A stretch of DNA of 64,000 bases from Ligustrum vulgare. Lineage: Eukaryota; Streptophyta; Magnoliopsida; Lamiales; Oleaceae. Within the stretch, counting starts at the first letter, position 1. The number at the start of each line of letters is the position of its first letter. Positions 22,616-34,563 of this stretch are shown one piece after another. The translations under genes and the position numbers were made by a program. The stretch spans positions 95,582,925 to 95,646,924 of the forward strand of contig OY743168.1 of assembly GCA_963555705.1 (NCBI GenBank), in the 5' to 3' direction. The notes under the pieces are model-generated. The model was not told where the DNA came from, did not search any database, and saw only the letters and a list, made by a program, of their open reading frames with translations.

Positions 22616-23762
22616 GAATGAGTCATCTAATCATCACAAAAACATAGAAAACAATGGTTTTACCTCATACGTTGCTCAAAGATGCAATGAACTTGTTCAA
22701 CCCAACTTCTAGATATCCTTTGAAATTAATCACGTGGATGAAATATAAATGGAAAGACAAGTTACGATTCCCATTATTAAAAGCAAAACTGTAATAATTA
22801 AGAATAGACTCAAAAAGAAAGAAAGCTTACGTAAGCAAAACCATATTCACTAAAGAGATTAAAAAAAAAGTTAATTAATTATGATTTTACTTTGTACCAT
22901 TGCCCAAAGATGCAATAAACTATTTCAATCCAACATCTAAATATCCTTTGAAATGATTTGAAAAAAATACAGAGTTTGAGTCCTCGTATCATCACATGCA
23001 TCAACTTCATGAATTCAACCAGTTTCAAATAATTCCCAACTTCAAATGACTCATGAGCTAAACCAAAGAATTCATTTTCAACCATCTCATTGTGCTTATA
23101 TACAACATCTCCCTCCATTCCTACAGCCAATTAAAAAAATCCAAAATCTATAATTACATTTCATGAAATAAATTAAAAATATCGTCACATATAATATCTG
23201 ATATGTCGATAACAAACTGGATTCATACACCATCAGTACAACACCAATTAAGGTTTAGTTTATAACTCCACATTAATTGCTCAATTACTAAAACGACATT
23301 ATGAAATTGAAAATCTTTAACATGTTTCATTGGACGCAAGTAAATATAGCCACAACTTCAAACTATCATCAGTATACTTAATTTGCCATATCGATCTTTT
23401 ATTTTAATTTTTAATTTCTCACGCAAATATACTATAAATATATGTGATAAATAGATATAATAAAATTAGACAAAACCTGAATGCCTAAACAGTGATAAAA
23501 TTTCACTTCATTTTCTAGCATATCTTCTCTAGGATAGTTGTGCTTATCTCTTGAAAAGTCACTCCTCCATGCTCCGCTTCAACAAACTCCCTAAAATCAC
23601 CAACAAACCAAATATTAAGAACAAAAATCACCATTTTAAATTTCTCTAAAAGTATGTTGAAGAGACAATAAACAAAAATCAAGTCAAAAATAGCAATCCA
23701 ACTCCACCAGTATTTTGAAGCACATGCTTCTAAGATAATGATCTTTCTACCTGTAACATTTA

Positions 23763-24004
23763 AACTATTAGCATCTATATATTGAAAAGTATAAGTATGG
23801 GTGCCATATGACACCATTAAAAACATTAACAACAATCTCAAAGAATATCAGTATCCAGTCACTCTCACTGGTCATGTAATTTTCCAACATGAACTATTAG
23901 CATCTATATCTTGAAAATTGTATGGGTTCCATATGACACCATTAAAAATATTAACAACAATCTCACAGTTTATCATTGTCCAGTCACTCTCATTGTCCAA
24001 CATG
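23763..24004. repeat. Tandem duplication, about 129 bp
   Basis: AACTATTAGCATCTATAT, CCATATGACACCATTAAAAA, TTAACAACAATCTCA and CCAGTCACTCTCA occur from 23763 and again from 23892. Confidence 0.75.
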
Positions 24005-24339
24005 AGGCACCTCCTTGTATAAAAAATGAGAAATAAGTAAGCCTAAAAGACTATCTCATTCGCTTAATTTGGGATAGCGTTCATTTAGTGAACAGATAAT
24101 GAAAACAAAATAAGACCGTCGACATTTTTAAAATCTACATTTCCAGGAAATTAAGAGACGAATTTATGACACAACTCGAGTCATGGTTGTTTAATCAATA
24201 CAAAATGAGTCAGCCAAGAATTTGTAATAGATATTTAAGCATTTAAAAATTACTTACACCTTACCTGAAGATGAGCAATCAATTTATCTTCTACAAATGA
24301 ACAAATAATGAAAACGAAATAAGACCAAGAACAATGAAA

Positions 24340-25930
24340 GCACGAATGATAACACTATGCATCACTGGCCAATCAATTATCACCAAAAATCATATCAAAC
24401 AAACTACCCCTCATCAAGAAGCTCAAGGTGTTCTTGACCAGTGTCACTGCTCCTAATGCTTTCTCATGCCACCCATGTTGAAGCAGCCAACATATGTTAT
24501 TTTCTGCATCTCAAAGAACAAAATAAATAAATAAGTTTGCAACTTAAACTTCAAATGCATGGAATCATAAATAGGTACAAGCACAGTACTGCAGAATACT
24601 TAAACCTTTATTTTTTTCATTTTTCTATTTTTTATAGTGTTGGGAGGTGTACTTAAAATCATAATCCAGAACAATGACTAAGTAATGAGAATGATGGCAA
24701 AACGAGGAATCTTACTGTGAAGAGAATAAACAGATTGAATATATATGTAATAATAAAAAACAGAATATAATCATTTGTCTGTTATAAGCTAAGCTTCTAT
24801 ATTTTTTAAGACCTTTCAAACAAAATAATCACACATAAGGCACTCTGAATTAAGGAAATCCGAGAGACATTCGACATCTAATAATTATTGATTTTGTAAA
24901 ATTATCAGCAAGCTTAAATCTACGTCAAGCAGTACTTAAAAGCACTGATATGATGTACATAAATAGAATACCGGGAAGGACTAGAAGCAGGTCACTGATT
25001 GAATTCAGCATGAAACAAAAAGGTTTATAACAACAATATAGGTCATATCTATCGAAATGAAACCAAACGAACACATGCCATGGGCTTGTCATCAGAGTGC
25101 GGCTGCAGTTCATCAATGAACTTCAGTGGCAAAATGATAAATCAAAGTATACATTTATTGTTCAATAGCACATTAAAAAAAGGAGGGATGAGTAGGGGAC
25201 AAAGGCAAAAGTTTCTTACTAACTAAAAGTGACTATATCTGGCTTCAAATCAGGGGCTTCAAAACGAATAAATGTGACCTTACTTCCCAGAAACAAAATT
25301 GATCAATGCAAGAACCCAAATCAGGAGAAATCCAAACATACACATAATGCCCTAATTTCCTGCAAAAATGGGACATACAAAACCAAAGCAAGTAAAAGTG
25401 ACTAAATTTGGCTGCAAATCAGGGGCTTCAAAACGAATAAATTTGGCCTTACTTCCCAGAAACAAAATTGATCAATACAAGAACCCCGAAATCAGGAGAA
25501 ATTCAAAAATACAAAGAAACCCTAATTTCCTGCCAAAAAAAAATGGGACATACCAAGCCAAAGGCTCCTGGTTATGGAAGAGAGAGGAGAGGCGGGAAGA
25601 AAATTGCAAATCACAGGGAAAGAGAAAATTGGTTTTTCAGTTTCAAAATGTAAACAGAAATATATAAATTATTATTCAATAGCGCACAAAAAAGCAGGGA
25701 CAACTAAGGGGGCAAAGGAAAAGTTGCGACTAACCACTTCTGTAAAAGGGGCGATATTTGGCTTAAAATCAGGGGCTTCAAAACGAATATATGTGGCCTT
25801 ACTTCCCGGAAACAAAATTGATCAATTCAAAGAACTCCAAATCAAAAGAAATTCAAGAACCCTAATAGCCTGAAAAAAAAGGGGATAAGGTCTATAGAAG
25901 GAAAGATTTATCTCATGAAATGAAAAACTA
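24340..25930 (-). repeat. Duplicated segment, copy A, with host-gene fragments
   Basis: Direct counterpart of 27240-29230. Shared words, in order: CAATCAATTATCACCAAAAA, AATGCTTTCTCATGCCACC, AAATGCATGGAATCATAAAT, AATAGAATACC.GGAAGGA, CAGGTCACTGATTGAATTC, GGCTTGTCATCAG.GTGC, and AATAAATGTG.CCTTACTT. Within copy A the last box is triplicated (25249, 25428, 25770). It carries a VPS41-like fragment and an unassigned coding-like piece (minus strand near 25080-25130, FIDELQPHSDDKPMAC). Confidence 0.7.
24373..24510 (-). pseudogene. VPS41-like exon fragment, copy A
   Basis: Minus strand reads DAENNICWLLQHGWHEKALG, then a one-base loss, then (other frame) DTGQEHLELLDEG. From memory plant VPS41, a HOPS-complex subunit in vacuolar fusion, has DAEDHISWLLQHGWHEKAL followed by AVEAGQG..ELLDEVG. 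Only this one exon is present, and it is frameshifted. The piece looks captured or left behind by duplication. Confidence 0.6.
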
Positions 25931-26760
25931 CACAAATGGTCCCCAATTGATTGATCAATCGTATACTCCAATCTTTTGTTTTTGGCACTGTGATCATCCA
26001 ATCTCTATGGCATGGAACAATTCACTAGTTTTTAATTATGGACCTATCTTGATTGTTAAATCACAAAATGACTCCCTTTATTCCAATGTAAACAGTTAAA
26101 ATCCTTCCTCTTCAAAAAAATTCAAACATATTTAACTTTTTTTCTCATAAAAATTAATTCAACTATCATCTGTATTTGAAACGTCAAACTTTCGTCTTAA
26201 ATGCCTCCTAAAAACCCAAGAATATTATTCAAATATTAACATTGACTTTGTCAATACACGAATGAAGAAGCTATTAATTTTGATGCCATTTGGACTGACT
26301 TTTGGTACTGAAATTGTATAAAATTCACTCGATAGTTCCTTCGTTCACTATGTGTAGAACTAAAGAGTTTTAAGCTTATATCATATGAACTTTTCTACGT
26401 TTTCCTAGAACGCTGGAATGCAATGCCCTACAAATATTTTTTAAAAAAAAAATTATTATGCTTGTCTATGTGCATGACAATTATATAATGTTGAAAATGC
26501 AAAACCGCGATCCAGAGGAGTACCTTTGTTTTTTGTTGGTCAGCTGAAAGAGAAGTCAATTAAAACAAGGATCTCACATAAATAGCAATAGCATAATTTG
26601 ACAACCATTGTTTAATTTTAACTCAGTATTGCTATTATGCAAAGAACAAATAAATCCATTTTGCTACATAGGATTACAAGAAAAGCCCAAACAAAAATTA
26701 CCAGCAAGAACAGCCAAAAACATCATCCCGAATCTGCAATCTAACCACATAGCTCTATAA
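25931..26760. other. No gene seen
   Basis: 25930-26060 (TGATTGATCAATCG, ACTCCAATCTTTTGTTTTTG) is repeated at 37448-37520, the far side of copy B. The rest is AT-rich with nothing recognised. Confidence 0.4.
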
Positions 26761-26860
26761 TTAAAAGATTCATTTTATTCATTAGCTTTCTTTTCTCATT
26801 CACATTCATTACAAGGTTAAAAGATTCATTTTATTCATTAGCTTTCTTTTCTCATTCAGT
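26761..26860. repeat. 56-bp tandem duplication
   Basis: TTAAAAGATTCATTTTATTC through TTTCTTTTCTCATTCA occurs at 26761 and again, identical over about 42 bp, at 26817. Confidence 0.85.
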
Positions 26861-27239
26861 TATACAGTCAATCAAACAAAAAGAAAGTGGATGTAATAAT
26901 CTGCAAAGAAGCTCACCCAGTCCCAGAAGAAGTGAATTATTATGTTTCCGAATGAATCAAAATTTGTAAAAGATGGGGCAACATCTCCCTTCAATACATG
27001 GCCGCTGGAGTCAGAAACTCTAATACATTCTTGAGAATAAGAACTTAATAGAATGTATAAGAAAATACAGAAGATAAAACTCACAAAATGAAAGCTGCAA
27101 ATCTCTCTGAAACTATCATAAACTATTGTGGGATTGAAAATTACAATAAATGAGGGATTATGAAATGAATAACAGAACCACAAAAGATGTAAGCAAAAAA
27201 TTAATGTGAACTAAGAAATGTGTACATTTAGACTATTGA
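26861..27239. other. No gene seen
   Basis: A 103-residue minus-strand frame here is hydrophobic (FVSFIFCIFLYILLSS) but has no recognised motif or start context. I do not call it a gene. Confidence 0.35.
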
Positions 27240-27285
27240 ATTGCTTAAGTTAAAACTATGCAATATGCATCACTGATCTGGCCAA

Positions 27286-27427
27286 TCAATTATCACCAAA
27301 AATCAAATCAAACTTAGTACCCATCATCAAGAAGTTCACTGTGTCCCTACCAGTATCAACTGCTTCTAATGCTTTCTCATGCCACCAGCCATGTTGAAGC
27401 AGCCAAGATATGTGATCTTCTGCATCC
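27286..27427 (-). pseudogene. VPS41-like exon fragment, copy B
   Basis: After a splice-acceptor-like TTAG the minus strand reads GDAEDHISWLLQHG, a duplicated Trp codon, HEKALEAVDTGRD, and a drifted tail to TGA at 27286-27288. Better preserved than copy A at the start and worse at the end. The conserved DAEDHISWLLQHG word is what suggests VPS41. Confidence 0.6.
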
Positions 27428-27531
27428 CTAACATCAGAATAATTAAATAAATTTGCAACTTATATAGTCAAAAACTTCAAATGCATGGAATCATAAATAG
27501 GTACAAGCATAGTACTGCAGACTACTTAACT

Positions 27532-28594
27532 TTTTTTGGCGACACTTTGGAGAATTTTTCCAGATTCCCATGATTTTGGGTGAGGATGTCAGGCAGAGGT
27601 TCCAGCGATGGAGGTATTCTGGACGCTTTGTTCGATTGGGCCATATTCGTACCATTGTTCCTCTTGCCATATTTTGGTTCCTATGAACTGAGAGGAATGA
27701 TTCGAAACACAGGGGTATTCGGATGGAGCCGAGGAGGATTATTTGGAGAGTATACCGGATGCTTTCATTCTTACATACTGGTCGACTCCTTAGAGCACAG
27801 CATTGGAGCGGGGATGTGACTTTTGCTCCCCTTTTTGGTATTTCTGTTGCTCCCCACATCCCCTCATTTCCTATTATGGTCCTTTGGCGCACCCCATCAG
27901 TGGGAGCCTTCAAGCTCAACACTGATGGATGTGTCAAGGATGGTGCTGCTAGTGGTGGAGGTATCATCAGGGACCATGGTGGACATTGTATCAGGGCATT
28001 CTCTGCATTCTATGGGAATTGCCTTATTCTGGAGGCCGAGCTGCGGGCTATTCTTGATGGTGTTCTTCTTGCTCGTCGATTGGGTATCACTGTTATTTGG
28101 GTTGAGGTAGACTCTGCAGTGGCCATTCATTGCATCACTAGGGGTGGAGGACCTTGGATGATCCAAAGCATTCTCAGACAGATCAGAGACACCCTTCGCT
28201 TAGATATTGACACTATCTCCCACATCTACAGAGAGGGTAACCAGGTTGCTGACTCACTTGCTTCTGAGGGTTGGGATCAGCGCTGCTATCAGGAGTTTAG
28301 TTCACATGATTTACCTCGACGCATCATGGCACTTGTGCAGATTAACAGATATGGACTACCTAGCTTCGGATGACAGTAGTGCTGTCTCTTTTACGTTACT
28401 TTAGTTGTCTGGGGATTGTTGTTTCCCCCATTTGTTGCTTTCAGTTCTTCTTTTCCATTTTCTACATTTGCACATTCTTGGAGGTCAGGTTTTTACCCCC
28501 CTCTTTTCTTGTACTATTTCATTTTAATGTTAGCTCCTGGCCCGCACGAGGATAAACTGTGAACGGCTTAAAAAAAAAAAAAAAAAAAAAAAAA
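27532..28594 (+). mobile_element. Severely 5'-truncated LINE (RNase H tail) with poly(A)
   Basis: Plus-strand insertion ending in about 25 A (28570-28594). It starts within the region between zf-RVT and RNase H (IFWFL-type and ERNDSKHRG-like residues readable around 27670-27720) and contains a complete RNase H domain. No target duplication; the equivalent 350 bp of copy A is missing, suggesting insertion with target deletion. Confidence 0.85.
27723..28373 (+). pseudogene. LINE RNase H (RVT_3) domain
   Basis: RVT_3/RNase H-like domain of plant LINEs: FKLNTDGCVKDGAASGGGII (first catalytic Asp), ILEAELRAILDGV (Glu), VEVDSAVAIHCI (Asp), and HIYREGNQVADSLASEGW (His/Asn/Asp end motif). The active-site residues appear intact, and the frame ends at TGA 28371. 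Being a fragment without RT it is not a working element. An antisense frame at 27491-27967 is a shadow. Confidence 0.88.
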
Positions 28595-29635
28595 TAGAAT
28601 ACCAGGAAGGAACAGCAGTAGGTCACTGATTGAATTCCACATGAAACAAAAAGTTTTATAATACCAACAATTAATATAGGAAATATCTATTGAAAGAAAC
28701 CAAACGAGCACATGCCATTGGCTTGTCATCAGGGTGCCGCTGCAGTTCAACAATAAAATCCAGTGTCAAAATATAACCGAAATATATAAACTGTTATTCA
28801 GTGTCACGTAAAAAGGGAGGGACGGATAGGGGGCAAAGGCAAAAGCTGCTACTAACCACTGCTGTGTTCAGATCAGGGCTTCAAGGCGAATAAATGTGGC
28901 CTTACTTTCCAGAAAAGAAATTGATCGATCAATGCAAAGAACTCCAAATCAGAGAAATTCTAACTTACAAAAAAACCTAATTGTACCAAACCCGAGCATG
29001 GTTGAAGAAGATAGAGGAGAGGCGGGAAAGAGAAAATTTTTTTCAGAAGATTTGAAAATTTTTAATTGTCGATGTGCTATATATAGAGAGAGATTTTTAC
29101 CGTTGTGGAAAGATTTCTTGGCGCGGCTTCCGGATTTTCGCAAGAATATTTCTTACCGTTGAACAATAAGGTTTGTAGGAGGAAAGTTTTATCTCGAGAA
29201 ATAAAAAATAAATTGCATTATTTGACACCACCAGTTGTCGCACGTGCGTTGCGCGAAATATGATAATAATTATATATGAAATAGCGATGATATGTCAAAA
29301 AAAATAGGTCTCCTAGAAAATATTACTTAAAGCTTGAACATTACATTAAAACTCGAATAAGGTCACATATGTTAGATTCTACAATCATTAATAGACTCAC
29401 AAGCTGTGATCAATTTTGATTTGTTTCTTTGACTTAAATCAAAGTCGACAATGTATTATGAAATTAAGTTCTAGACTTATGTAAAAAGGAATAACGAAAA
29501 ATCGATCAAAACTTGAATATAAAACAAATACAAAAAATAAAAACGATGAAATGATTTGGGCAAATGATCAAAACTTGAATAAATACTAAATAAAAAAAAG
29601 AAAGAACCACACAGAGAGAAATGGTGAACGGTGGT

Positions 29636-30372
29636 TGTTGACCCCAAAATCCGGCTGGACTTTGGACCAACATGTCTCAGCTCCTCCCTCTTGAACACGT
29701 GGATCTCATGCGCACTATAACAAACAATCAGTTTGCAAATGGGGCTGAGGTGGCTCTCGTTTGTACTCCGATGCCAAAGTCAGTACTCATTTCAAGTGAA
29801 TTTATATTGGGTGCGGAAAATATAAATGTGTAAAAAAGAGAAAAGTGAGTGAGATTTTATATATTGAGTTAGAGTTTTGAATTACCAACATTTTCCTTGG
29901 AGGCAAGTGTGCTTTATTTATAGAATGAGTAATTCTCTTATATTGTGACACGTGTTATACTTTACATATGGCAAGATCCTAACTATTCATGAGGTAAACC
30001 ATTTCTTTGGCTATAATCATTACATGTCATAGGGATAAAGTAACCATCAAATCCCTTTAAAGATGTTGTCGTATCAAGCTATCTTGTCACCTTTCAAGGG
30101 TACTCACTTCGGCTTAGGAGTACCTCGGCATAAGGGTACCTCGATATAGCATCACCCTGGCATAGGGGTACCTCGGCATAGGATCACCTCGGCATAGGGG
30201 TACCTAGGCATAGCATCACCTCGGCATGGGGTACCTAGGCATGTAAGAGTCCAGTAAGTTTGGTGTCCACAGTTTGGCATGTGGGTCATGATTATGTGAA
30301 TGAATGTTTTGTGGATCCCTTGGTGGGCCCATATGGATAATGTGTCATGTAAAATTAGTCATGGTCATAACA
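29636..30372 (-). repeat. LARD-like element LTR, left (3' LTR on the minus strand)
   Basis: Begins TGTTGACC and ends GTAACA-type (TCATAACA). Contains a minisatellite of ACCTCGGCATAGGGGT units. Confidence 0.88.
30112..30243. repeat. LTR minisatellite, left copy
   Basis: About eight imperfect 16-18-bp units CCTCGGCATAGGGGTA / CCTCGGCATAGCATCA. The right LTR carries the counterpart at 37028-37188 with a different unit count. Confidence 0.8.
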
Positions 30373-30388
30373 CTAGTCCCTCAAGTCT
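30373..30388 (-). promoter_or_regulatory. LARD-like element polypurine tract
   Basis: Minus strand ACTTGAGGGACTAG directly before the LTR start TGTTATGACC; the position and purine content fit plus-strand priming. Confidence 0.55.
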
Positions 30389-31339
30389 GGTTGGTTCATT
30401 TATGTGAGAACCGGACTTGAAAATATAAGGGATCGAAGATGATGGAATGTGTATATACTCTAAGAATTAACCAAAATAAGAAATATCTAAAAATCCATTC
30501 TTGCAAGACACCACCAGAATGGAAAAAATAGAATATATTTTGCATGGTAAATTGTCGCCGAAGAGGAATAATATAGGCACTTGGGCCCATACTTTAATAT
30601 AGTTTGAACACTTGACAACCCTTTCACGTAGACTTTTCTTAGTTATATTAAAAGTGTATTGAGCTGCTTTTTTCAAATTTTTGAAAATGTATCTCTTCTC
30701 CCAACAAAAAATAATACTCGAGAATGCTTCGAACTTACGAAGACATATAGGCTCATAGCAATATCCCGAGCATGCCTCAAATAGGAGGGGAATTACAAGG
30801 TTTCCTTCGATAATGTTGAAGATCTTACGCCTAGATGTACGAGGGCTAATAGCCTGTCTGGATAACATAGAGAATATGCTCAATTCAAGCAGCTGGAGGG
30901 CTTACAAGTCTGCCTCGTTTTGAGATGTGCATCTTTGGATAATATGAAACAACATATATATACGTTGTGTCTTATGTCGACATGCGTGTATATGCTCTAG
31001 TCCCTTAAATTTGGAAGTCCCGGGCATTCACGGCTGAAGTTCAAATTTATAGCTTTTGGATGTTTTGTGTAGAGTGGAATCGACCAATGACAGAGTCCTT
31101 TGTAAAATGTGTTAGTTGAAGAAGTCCCCTCTTGGGTGGAGTCAATTGCAAAAGTCCCTCGTGAAAGGCCAAGATAAGGAGTCCTTTGGAAGAGGACCCT
31201 CCGGATATCATGTGGATCCACAACCTACTCCAGAATCCTGGGCGTTAAATGAGGTAGCGACTGAAATCCGAGCCAGTGGCAAGGCAGAAGTTTCTTCAAC
31301 TTACTAAATGCCGAGGTAGATTAGGATTACACATTCGAG

Positions 31340-33570
31340 CCCGTCATGCAGACCTTGTCGCCCACTAAAGGTCAAGTCGCGGTGCTCTTTGATGCGTTTC
31401 AATGTGGGACGCGATTGCCTCTTCACCCTTTCTTCAAGACTCTCCTCCGGAGTTACAACCTTTATCCTTATTAGGTAGCTCCGAACTTCTGGATCTAGTT
31501 GTGGGAACCTAGCTGGTATGACAGGAAGTTAGCCCGGACTTCCCCATCTCACCTTACATCATCCACACCCTTTATATCCTGAAAAAGGTAGCTCAGAGGG
31601 ATAAGGTTGATATTTTGGACTGGTACTACATTACCACCAGGGGACAGCATCCTTCCTTTATTACGGGACATCCGACCTCCATGAAACATTGGAGGACACA
31701 ATGGTTCTGGGTATCCGGCGAATGGCAGTGCTCCCCTCCGGATCCGGTTCCTGAAATTACTGTTCCTCGGACTCTCTCTTGCCCTCGTGAGTCTTTTGTA
31801 TTCTTAGTGTGAATGTAAGTATGATGTGGGCTTTTTTGAGTTTCAACAATAACCTTCTGTGTTATCTTTGCAGGTCAGCAATACGCACACCTTCTCCCTA
31901 AGGAGGACTTGGCCATGGTGAAGAAGCTCTTTACATACCATGTCACTTTCCCAGAGGTGATATTGAAGAAAAACTTTTTATCAAGCACAGGCTTATGCGA
32001 GATATGGGTAAGTTCTATATTCCTTGTGTTAATTGTGTCGTTGTCCGAAGCACCTTTGACTGACAATTTCATTTTGATGAATATGTTCTAAAGAACTTCC
32101 CAAGGTCTCCCTCAAAGGCCTAATGGCGAAGAAGATTCCACTTCCGTTGAGGCCCGGGAGTGACAAGGAGCTTAAGCAGAAGTCTTTGCTCAACAGTTTC
32201 CAAGTGGAAGTTGCAAAGAACACAGCTGGTGCCTTAGCTTCAAAGCTTAGAAAGCTTCTTTCAGTGCTGCTTTCTCCACCAGTCTTGTTGTCTAAGGGTC
32301 AGCAATGATTGGAAGTGAAGGAGGAATTCGGAGCCAAACATGAGGCTCTGGAGAGAGAGCAAAAATTGAAGTAAAAGGAAGAGAAAAAGTCCAAAAGAGC
32401 ATTGGTTGATGATCCTTCTAATGAGGATGTTGTGGAGGTAATGAGGCATGAGGTGCCTCCACAGAAGAGGTTAAAGAAAAGCAAAGGCATATCTGATTCT
32501 TCCGAGGTGGATGTATCCGATTTACCTCCACCAGTTGATCCTATCAGAGGTAAAGAGGATGTCTCCAACTCAAATTTCTTTTCCCAGGCTCCGGATCCCC
32601 CAGGCCATGATGAAGGTTTGATTACTATTCTGGGGGTAGACAAGGAGGTGACCCCAGAAATTGCTGCTGAATTTAGCCATTTAAAGACTGTCCTGTGAGC
32701 TAAGGAAAGTACCTTGAATACCACCCTCTTAGATTCTCCGAATTCTCCTCCTGACAGGGCTGCTTTGGCAATGTAGCACTTCTAGACTGAAGGTTGGGAA
32801 ATATACTCCTCCAACATGCCACCAGCTCAGACGCTGCATGCTGTCAAGGCCATGAATGTTAGGGCCTTCACCTTGATAGATGGGGTTGAGTCCGTCGTTA
32901 AGGATTTGGAATTGAAGAAGAAGAGCGTTGAGACAGCTCTTCAAAATGCTGACAACATGGTGGCCCATATTTAAACTCTCCGGGACTCCGTGACGGCAAT
33001 TGGAAATCTCTTCATGAGGGGAAGATGATCTCAAAGCTCTTGAAGGAGAACAATGATAGGCTAAAACTGAACCTAGAGGCTGCTGATGCCGAAGTGGCCA
33101 GTTTTTCCAAGAGATTCGATAATGCGGCTCAGTCCCAGGCCATAACTGTCTAGGCCCTGTAAAAGACAACCATGGAGTAGAGGAGCCTGGTGGATAAGGC
33201 GGCTGGACTAACTCATGAGTTGGAGAAGGAAAAGGAGGCCAGATTGGCAAGAGAAGAGGCCTTGCGGAGGGCATAAGAAAGACTTTCTTACTTAGAGCGG
33301 GATATTGAGACTAGGGTGATTAATGGCATCCATCATTTCAAGGATACGTTTGAAGAGATCCCAGAATATGAAGCTATGCAGCCGTTCTTTGACAACATCG
33401 GGGCACGAATGACTTTGAAAGACGTGAAGGATGACTTCCCAGATCTGAATCTTTCGAAGATTGAGGCCTTCTATCCAAAGTCCCAAGATGTTAGTGAGGA
33501 AAGTCCCCTTGAAGATGTCACTGGTGGCCCTTCTTCTAAAGATGCCGACCCTTCTCGCGCTCCTGCTTAG
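31340..33570 (+). pseudogene. Antisense accessory ORF: putative plant gypsy-type transposon protein (Transposase_28-like), stop-riddled
   Basis: Plus-strand relic of the family annotated as putative gypsy-type transposon (PF04195 as I recall). Exon 1 reads FQCGTRLPLHPFFKTLLRSY, then VAPNFW. An intron-like GTAAGTATGA to TTTGCAG lies at 31826-31874. Exon 2 begins QQYAHLLPKEDL. After a basic Ser-rich middle (32402-32698) comes a long coiled coil, then ETRVINGIHHFKDTFEEIPE and IGARMTLKDVKDDFPDL. At least twelve in-frame stops interrupt it, for example 31472, 31496, 32306, 32372, 32774, 32783, 32972, 33151, 33160, 33178 and 33274. Each is explained by C-to-T in a Gln or Arg codon. A frameshift lies near 33025. 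Confidence 0.75.
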
Positions 33571-34563
33571 GATGCCTGTTTTTGTCATTGTCTTTTGTGA
33601 ATCTTTATCTACTCCACTTTTGATCTTTATATGTGAATTTTGCATATTGCTCTGCTATAGACAAGTAGTTAGTATCATAAGATGATCATAATTTAATATG
33701 AGACGGTCCATCATAGGATGAACATAGTTTAACATAGGATAGTCCGAAACATGTGCATGTCCTTGGAGTCACTTGCATGTGCAAGTCCTTGGAGTCACTT
33801 GTGGATGTGATAGTCCCTCAAATCTAAGCGCTTAAGACATTTTTGTCCATCGCTTAGATTTGACTGAATGGGTCTCAACTCGTACTTTCCCGTGAGTCCC
33901 TTGTTTACGTCCAGGGTGATTACATTAGGGCCTTTTTTGGTTAAAAAAAAAATCTAACATGAGGCAATATGCCTTTAAATGGTAAAGATTTCTTTTGAAC
34001 AAATCGTAAGATTTATTCTCAAGATTGATCAACGTATTTCATAGGTACCACTTCGCCGGGATACTGATCATCAACTGACGGAGTCCCTTGCATGAACGTA
34101 TCTTGTGCTCGAAGCTATGTTTTGTCATTCTATCAAGGGGTTCGTCGGATCAAGGCATTGCGATAATCATGGACAACTTTGACCACTTTCATTTCGGTGC
34201 AAGTTTATCCAATCCTTAATAATCGTAACTTGGGACCAATCCATTTTTATGTTCTATTTGTTTGCATAGTTTTGCGTTTTCCAACACAACTTCGCAATTT
34301 GTTCAATGAAAAGCGTGCATGAAGGAATCATTTCACCTCATGAGTTTAAGAAATCCAATTTACGCGAAACATGCAAAAGACAATTTGTTTCTCGACACTA
34401 GTGGTGGAGGTGATCCTCGCTTTATGGATTGAGTAAGAATTTTTCAGAGAGATTCTCTACTCCGTAAGTCCCTGGTGCAGCTTCATCGGTGACTTGATGA
34501 GGTCCCCCCAACTATATCCTGGGGTCTTTATTCAGGACTTTTGAGTTAGGATGAGAGGTTTCC

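Larger units (their letters stand above)
20377..23900 (-). repeat. Decayed tandem array, remaining units
   Basis: Exon-like blocks recur on the minus strand at 20440-20480, 20640-20720 (EVGVEQAHCIFQRQFEVKSA), 21000-21060, 22660-22740 and 22885-22960. A purine block (21270-21530), AACATGTAA and ACCTCCCTTTAGACG landmarks, and CGTTAACTAATATATTTTGT (21946) match units 1 and 2. A minus-strand stretch at 23000-23130 reads VENEFFGLAHESFEVGNYLK and one at 23515-23600 reads FVEAEHGGVTFQEISTTILE, both coding-like after a splice-acceptor-like sequence. I cannot assign the gene of origin. Confidence 0.45.
27240..29230 (-). repeat. Duplicated segment, copy B, interrupted by a LINE tail
   Basis: Same landmarks as copy A (24340-25930). 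Relative to A, about 350 bp (24607-24960) are replaced by the LINE at 27532-28594. On the minus strand the right end has CTATATATAGC (29078-29088) followed by a pyrimidine-rich CCCGCCTCTCCTC and an ATG at 28992-28994, so the segment may include the promoter and first exon of a former gene. Copy A keeps GAGAGGAGAGGCGGGAA at 25581. The coding-like piece at 28690-28757 (FIVELQRHPDDKPMACARLV) parallels that in A. Confidence 0.65.

Noticed and set aside
30112..30243. CRISPR-like array of short repeats
   Set aside because: Units are contiguous 16-18-bp minisatellite copies without unique spacers, present in both LTRs of a retroelement in plant DNA.
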